NCBI GenBank assembly: GCA_023150055.1
Contig: JAKLLP010000065.1
Location: 1-8,910, forward strand
Direction of reading: 5' to 3'
DNA: 8,910 nt
DNA from: Gammaproteobacteria bacterium
GTDB taxonomy: Bacteria; Pseudomonadota; Gammaproteobacteria; Steroidobacterales; GCA-2729495
Shown here: positions 6,064-8,910 of the stretch, piece by piece
Numbering within the stretch: the stretch's first letter is position 1
How the letters are laid out: each line of letters opens with the position of its first letter
Translations under genes and position numbers: made by a program
The notes under the pieces: model-generated
Database searches by the model: none
What the model was told of the DNA's origin: nothing
Seen by the model: the letters and a program-made list of their open reading frames with translations, nothing else

Positions 6064-6921
6064 GTGACAGAGGGCGCGGGTAAGGAAGTCGCCATACTTT
6101 TCGCTGACGTGGTGGGCAGTACCCATCTGTATGAAGTGATGGGGGATGAGCGTGCCCGCGAGACCGTTCAGCAGTGCCTGAAGATCATGCGCGAAGCCAC
6201 CGAGCAATTCGGTGGAACCGTGATCAAGACGATGGGCGATGAGATCCTGGCGACGTTCCCGTCCGCGGACGATGCCATGAACGCCGCCAGCCAGATGCAA
6301 AAGCGAATTACCAGCAGTCGTCAGCTTGGCGCGGATAGCGCACAGGTCGCGATCCGCATCGGCTGCCACTATGGCCCGGTGGTGGCCGAGGATCGTGACA
6401 TCTTCGGCGCTGCCGTTCACACCGCCAATCGCATGACGTCGCAAGCGAAGGCCGGGCAGATCCTGACCACCGACTTCACCGTCCGGCAGCTGACCAGCGA
6501 GTGGCGCGCGCTCACCCGCCAGATCGACATCGCCACCGTCAAGGGACACACCGGGGAGATGGCGCTTTTCGAGGTGTTATGGCAACCCGAAGAGGCAACC
6601 AGCATGTTGCCTGCAATTCCGATGCGGCAGGCCGCCAACGCGATCGGTGGCAAGCTGCGGCTGCGTTTCCGGGGCCAGGAACTGGTGCTGGGCGAGGACA
6701 GCCGTATGGCCGCGAGCATGGGGCGGGCCGACGAGAATGACGTGGTAAGCTTCGTCCTCGTCGATGAAAGCACCAACGGAACCTTCATTCAGCGCGATGA
6801 CGGCGAAGAAATCTATGTTCGCCGGGACAGCGCCGAACTGAGCGGCAGCGGCGTCATCGGCATGGGGCGTGTTGCGACGCGCGGCACTCCCCTCGCCATT
6901 GAGTACAGTTTCGAGGACTAG
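6064..6921 (+). CDS. class III adenylate/guanylate cyclase with C-terminal FHA-like domain
   Basis: This 285-residue protein lacks membrane segments and is likely cytosolic. The N-terminal cyclase homology domain (about 6-172) has metal-binding Asp15 in FADVVGST, Asp59 in MGDE, purine-selecting Lys55 in IKTMGDE and Asp112 in DIFG (a Lys/Asp pair favours ATP), and Arg123. The expected transition-state Asn in the VNxAxR motif is His119 (VHTANRM). The C-terminal part (about 197-283) is FHA-like: MGRADEND (219-226) aligns with the GRxxxNDI start and DESTNGTF (234-241) with the StNGTf turn. Only about seven residues separate them, where FHA domains usually have 22-27 including the phosphothreonine-binding SRxH segment. 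GTG 6064 follows GGGGA (6055-6059) at a short 4-nt spacer, and the domain begins at residue 6. Normally such a fusion would make cAMP under control of a phosphoprotein partner; here both sites look altered. Family assignment is secure, activity is uncertain. Confidence 0.88.
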   Translation: MTEGAGKEVAILFADVVGSTHLYEVMGDERARETVQQCLKIMREATEQFGGTVIKTMGDEILATFPSADDAMNAASQMQKRITSSRQLGADSAQVAIRIGCHYGPVVAEDRDIFGAAVHTANRMTSQAKAGQILTTDFTVRQLTSEWRALTRQIDIATVKGHTGEMALFEVLWQPEEATSMLPAIPMRQAANAIGGKLRLRFRGQELVLGEDSRMAASMGRADENDVVSFVLVDESTNGTFIQRDDGEEIYVRRDSAELSGSGVIGMGRVATRGTPLAIEYSFED

Positions 6922-6928
6922 CACGTAA

Positions 6929-6941
6929 ACCGCTGCGCGGT
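6929..6941 (+). terminator. short hairpin just after the cyclase-FHA stop
   Basis: ACCGC (6929-6933) and GCGGT (6937-6941) form a perfect 5-bp stem with a 3-nt loop, 7 bp after the TAG of the cyclase gene. No T run follows, so termination is uncertain. Confidence 0.25.
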
Positions 6942-7004
6942 CCTGATCCGGGCTCGGCATCCTCGCCTCGTGGCGTGCGCGGCGCGGGATCTGCGCTCCG
7001 TCCT

Positions 7005-7065
7005 CACCCGGCTGAGACCCGTCCGCGACGCACTCGGACTGGTGCCGGGTCACCTCAAGCGGGTG
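7005..7065. repeat. nested imperfect inverted repeat between convergent genes, possible terminator
   Basis: In the 160-bp spacer between the cyclase gene and pckG, three arm pairs nest. CACCCG (7005-7010) pairs with CGGGTG (7060-7065), GACCCG (7016-7021) with CGGGTC (7046-7051), and TCCG (7022-7025) with CGGA (7035-7038). Together they could form a long GC-rich stem with bulges on either transcript. No T run follows on either strand, so a standard intrinsic terminator is not shown; it could be a transcript-end stabiliser or a Rho-assisted site. Confidence 0.35.
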
Positions 7066-7081
7066 CCTCGTGCCGGTGCTC

Positions 7082-8824
7082 TCAGGCGAGGGTTTTGACC
7101 ACCCGCTTGTGTTCCTCGAGAAGCTCGGCAGGGACCCGTGATCCAAGCTCGCCGAAGTAACCTGCGATGGCGGTCATTTCGTCGCGCCAGCTGCCCTTGT
7201 CGACCGTCAGCAGCGAGTCGATGACGGCCGGCGCGATCTCCAGCCCCTCCAGATCGAGATCTTCGGGTCGCGGCAGGTAACCGATTGGGGTCTCCCGGGC
7301 GATAGCCCGCCCCGCGCAACGATCGATGATCCAGCGCAACACACGGAGGTTGTCGCCGAAACCCGGCCACAGGAATTCGCCATTGCTCCCTTTGCGGAAC
7401 CAGTTGACATGGAAGACCTTCGGCAGGTTTTTCGAACGATCGCCGAACGACAGCCAGTGCTGCCAGTAATCGCCGAAGTTGTATCCGCAGAAAGGCTTCA
7501 TTGCCATCGGGTCGCGCCGGGTGACGCCAACAGCACCCGTTGCAGCGGCGGTCGTCTCCGATGCTACGGAGGCCCCAACCAGCACCCCGTGGCGCCAGCT
7601 CTTTGCTTCGTAAACGAGCGGAGCGAGTTCGCGCCTGCGTCCGCCGAAGATGATGGCGCTGATCGGGACACCGGCCGGATCGTCTGTTAGCGGCGAATAT
7701 CCCGGGTTCTGGCGGGCCGCCACAGTGAAACGCGAGTTCGGGTGCGCAGCGGGTCCCTGCGCCTTGTCCCACGGCCGGCCCTGCCAGTCGATGGCGGGTC
7801 GTTCCTCGTCCTTGCCCTCCCACCAGGGCTCGTTGTTGGCCGTGACCGCCACGTTGGTGAATATCGTGTCGTGGCGGATCATCTCGAAAGCATTGCGGTT
7901 GGTTTCCTGGTTGGTGCCGGGCGCCACACCAAAGAAACCGGACTCCGGATTGATGGCGCGTAGCCTGCCGTCGCCGTCCAGGTGCAGCCAGGCTATATCG
8001 TCGCCCAGCGTGCGCACCTTCCATCCTGGCATTGACGCGGGCGGGATCAGCATGGCGAGGTTTGTCTTGCCGCAAGCCGATGGGAATGCGGCGGCGAGGT
8101 AGTGGCGTTCGCCCTGCGGGCTCTCCACCTCCACGATGAGCATGTGCTCGGCGAGCCATCCTTCATGCCGCGCCTGCCAGCTTGCGATACGCAGGGCATG
8201 GCATTTCTTGCCAAGTAGAGCATTGCCGCCGTAGCCGGACCCGATGCTCTGGATGAGCAGTTCCTCGGGGAAATGCATGATGAAGCGCCGTTCCGGGCTG
8301 AGGTCCCCGGTCGAATGCAGGCCGCGTACAAAACTGTTCTCCCGCTCGATTCTCCTGAGCGCAGCGGTGCCCATGCGGGTCATGAGTTTCATGTTGGCGA
8401 CCACGTAGGGGCTGTCGGTGATTTCCACTCCGCAGCGCGCGTATGGCGAGTCGATCGGTCCCATGCAGTACGGGATCACGTACATGGTGCGGCCGTGCAT
8501 GCAGCCCTCGAACAGGCCATCCATCTTGCGATGCGCCTCGTCCGGCGCCATCCAGTTGTTATTGGTCCCCGCGTCGTCCTTGCTCTGCGGGCAGACGAAG
8601 GTCAGGTGTTCGACGCGGGCGACATCGGTCGGATCGGAGCGGTGCAGATAGCAGTCGGGGTAAGTCGAGTCGTTGAGCCTGATCAGGTCGCCGCGCTTCA
8701 GCATGAGATCGATGAGCGAGTTGTATTCCTGTTCACTGCCATCGCACCAGTGAATATTGTCAGGCCTGGTGAGGGCAGCAGTGTTCTCAACCCATTGGCG
8801 AAGGGCTTCGTTCGTCGTGCTCAT
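7082..8824 (-). CDS. pckG: phosphoenolpyruvate carboxykinase (GTP)
   Basis: This cytosolic enzyme converts oxaloacetate and GTP to phosphoenolpyruvate, GDP and CO2, the entry step of gluconeogenesis; it can also run in reverse. The 580-residue length is typical of the GTP class, not the roughly 540-residue ATP class. Visible signatures are RVEHLTFVCP (70-79), TMYVIPYCMGP (113-123), GSGYGGNALLGKKCHALR (195-212), the P-loop FPSACGKTN (247-255) with reactive Cys251 and Lys253, the metal-binding kinase-2 motif LGDDIAW (273-279), INPESGFFGVAPGT (291-304) and the guanine-site loop LWPGFGDNLRVL (485-496). All key residues appear intact. ATG 8824 is chosen over an in-frame upstream ATG at 8860 because GAGGAA sits exactly 7 nt before it and the family N-terminus starts here. 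It converges on the cyclase gene and stands alone in the window. Confidence 0.97.
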   Translation of the reverse strand: MSTTNEALRQWVENTAALTRPDNIHWCDGSEQEYNSLIDLMLKRGDLIRLNDSTYPDCYLHRSDPTDVARVEHLTFVCPQSKDDAGTNNNWMAPDEAHRKMDGLFEGCMHGRTMYVIPYCMGPIDSPYARCGVEITDSPYVVANMKLMTRMGTAALRRIERENSFVRGLHSTGDLSPERRFIMHFPEELLIQSIGSGYGGNALLGKKCHALRIASWQARHEGWLAEHMLIVEVESPQGERHYLAAAFPSACGKTNLAMLIPPASMPGWKVRTLGDDIAWLHLDGDGRLRAINPESGFFGVAPGTNQETNRNAFEMIRHDTIFTNVAVTANNEPWWEGKDEERPAIDWQGRPWDKAQGPAAHPNSRFTVAARQNPGYSPLTDDPAGVPISAIIFGGRRRELAPLVYEAKSWRHGVLVGASVASETTAAATGAVGVTRRDPMAMKPFCGYNFGDYWQHWLSFGDRSKNLPKVFHVNWFRKGSNGEFLWPGFGDNLRVLRWIIDRCAGRAIARETPIGYLPRPEDLDLEGLEIAPAVIDSLLTVDKGSWRDEMTAIAGYFGELGSRVPAELLEEHKRVVKTLA

Positions 8825-8831
8825 GATGCGC

Positions 8832-8837
8832 TTCCTC
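8832..8837 (-). promoter_or_regulatory. Shine-Dalgarno of pckG
   Basis: On the minus strand GAGGAA lies 7 nt upstream of ATG 8824, a near-ideal site that decides this start over the in-frame ATG at 8860. Confidence 0.75.
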
Positions 8838-8904
8838 GGGATGGCGTCGGGTGGCGGCACTCGACGACATGCGCCGAGGTGTTCGCCCGGAAAAAAAGGA
8901 AGGT

Positions 8905-8910
8905 ATTATA
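8905..8910 (-). promoter_or_regulatory. -10 box of a candidate pckG promoter at the window edge
   Basis: The last six bases read TATAAT on the minus strand, a perfect sigma-70 -10 hexamer. Transcription would start near 8898, giving a leader of about 70-75 nt before ATG 8824. The -35 element lies beyond the window and could not be checked. The leader begins with a pyrimidine-rich stretch including seven T (complement of the A run at 8891-8897). Confidence 0.5.

Noticed and set aside
4915..6549. Very long minus-strand open frame (544 codons) opposite dusA, the methyltransferase and the cyclase
   Set aside because: It has no recognisable motif and runs antisense to three clear genes with strong family signatures. 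It is explained by the scarcity of stop codons opposite GC-rich genes.
6747..6752. AAGCTT (HindIII site) exactly at the FHA gap, considered as a cloning scar
   Set aside because: A six-base site occurs by chance, and nothing else nearby suggests engineered or vector DNA.
7050..8159. Second minus-strand open frame of 369 codons inside pckG
   Set aside because: It is an alternate frame of pckG: Arg/Gly-rich and motif-free, while pckG itself is intact.
1..8910. Search for a new defence system, mobile element, CRISPR array or RNA gene
   Set aside because: Every coding region belongs to a recognisable family, spacers are under 200 bp, and I saw no repeat array, transposase, integrase or tRNA-like structure.

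Overview
The window is GC-rich, densely coding bacterial chromosome. The gene set points to a Proteobacterium that makes exopolysaccharide and uses the PEP-CTERM/exosortase protein-sorting system, most likely a beta- or gammaproteobacterium. That placement is inference from gene families: PrsK/PrsR, a DusA-type tRNA-dihydrouridine synthase, and a GTP-type PEP carboxykinase.

Layout. (1) Bases 1-2877, plus strand: the 3' part of a membrane histidine kinase of the PrsK type, then its sigma-54-dependent response regulator PrsR, 32 bp apart and so probably one operon. (2) Bases 2874-3869, minus strand: UDP-glucose 4-epimerase galE, convergent with prsR, the two stop codons sharing a CTAG. (3) A 198-bp divergent intergenic region. 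(4) Bases 4068-5961, plus strand: dusA and a class I SAM-dependent methyltransferase of unknown substrate, overlapping by 83 bp as read. The overlap may come from a frameshift near the end of dusA. (5) A 102-bp AT-richer spacer with a perfect TATAAT, then a cytosolic class III nucleotidyl cyclase fused to an FHA domain (6064-6921, plus). (6) A 160-bp convergent spacer holding a long nested inverted repeat. (7) GTP-dependent phosphoenolpyruvate carboxykinase pckG (7082-8824, minus), with a strong Shine-Dalgarno and a perfect TATAAT at the right edge of the window.

How the genes relate. PrsK-PrsR is expected to control sigma-54 promoters of exopolysaccharide and PEP-CTERM genes, and galE can supply UDP-galactose for such a polymer. 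dusA, pckG and the methyltransferase look like ordinary housekeeping or accessory neighbours with no evident link to that system. The most unusual gene is the cyclase-FHA protein. Its FHA domain appears to have lost about 16-20 residues that normally carry the phosphothreonine-binding Ser-Arg-x-His segment, and its cyclase domain has His where the catalytic Asn is expected. I saw no tRNA, rRNA, CRISPR, insertion sequence or phage gene, and no gene-free stretch longer than 200 bp.
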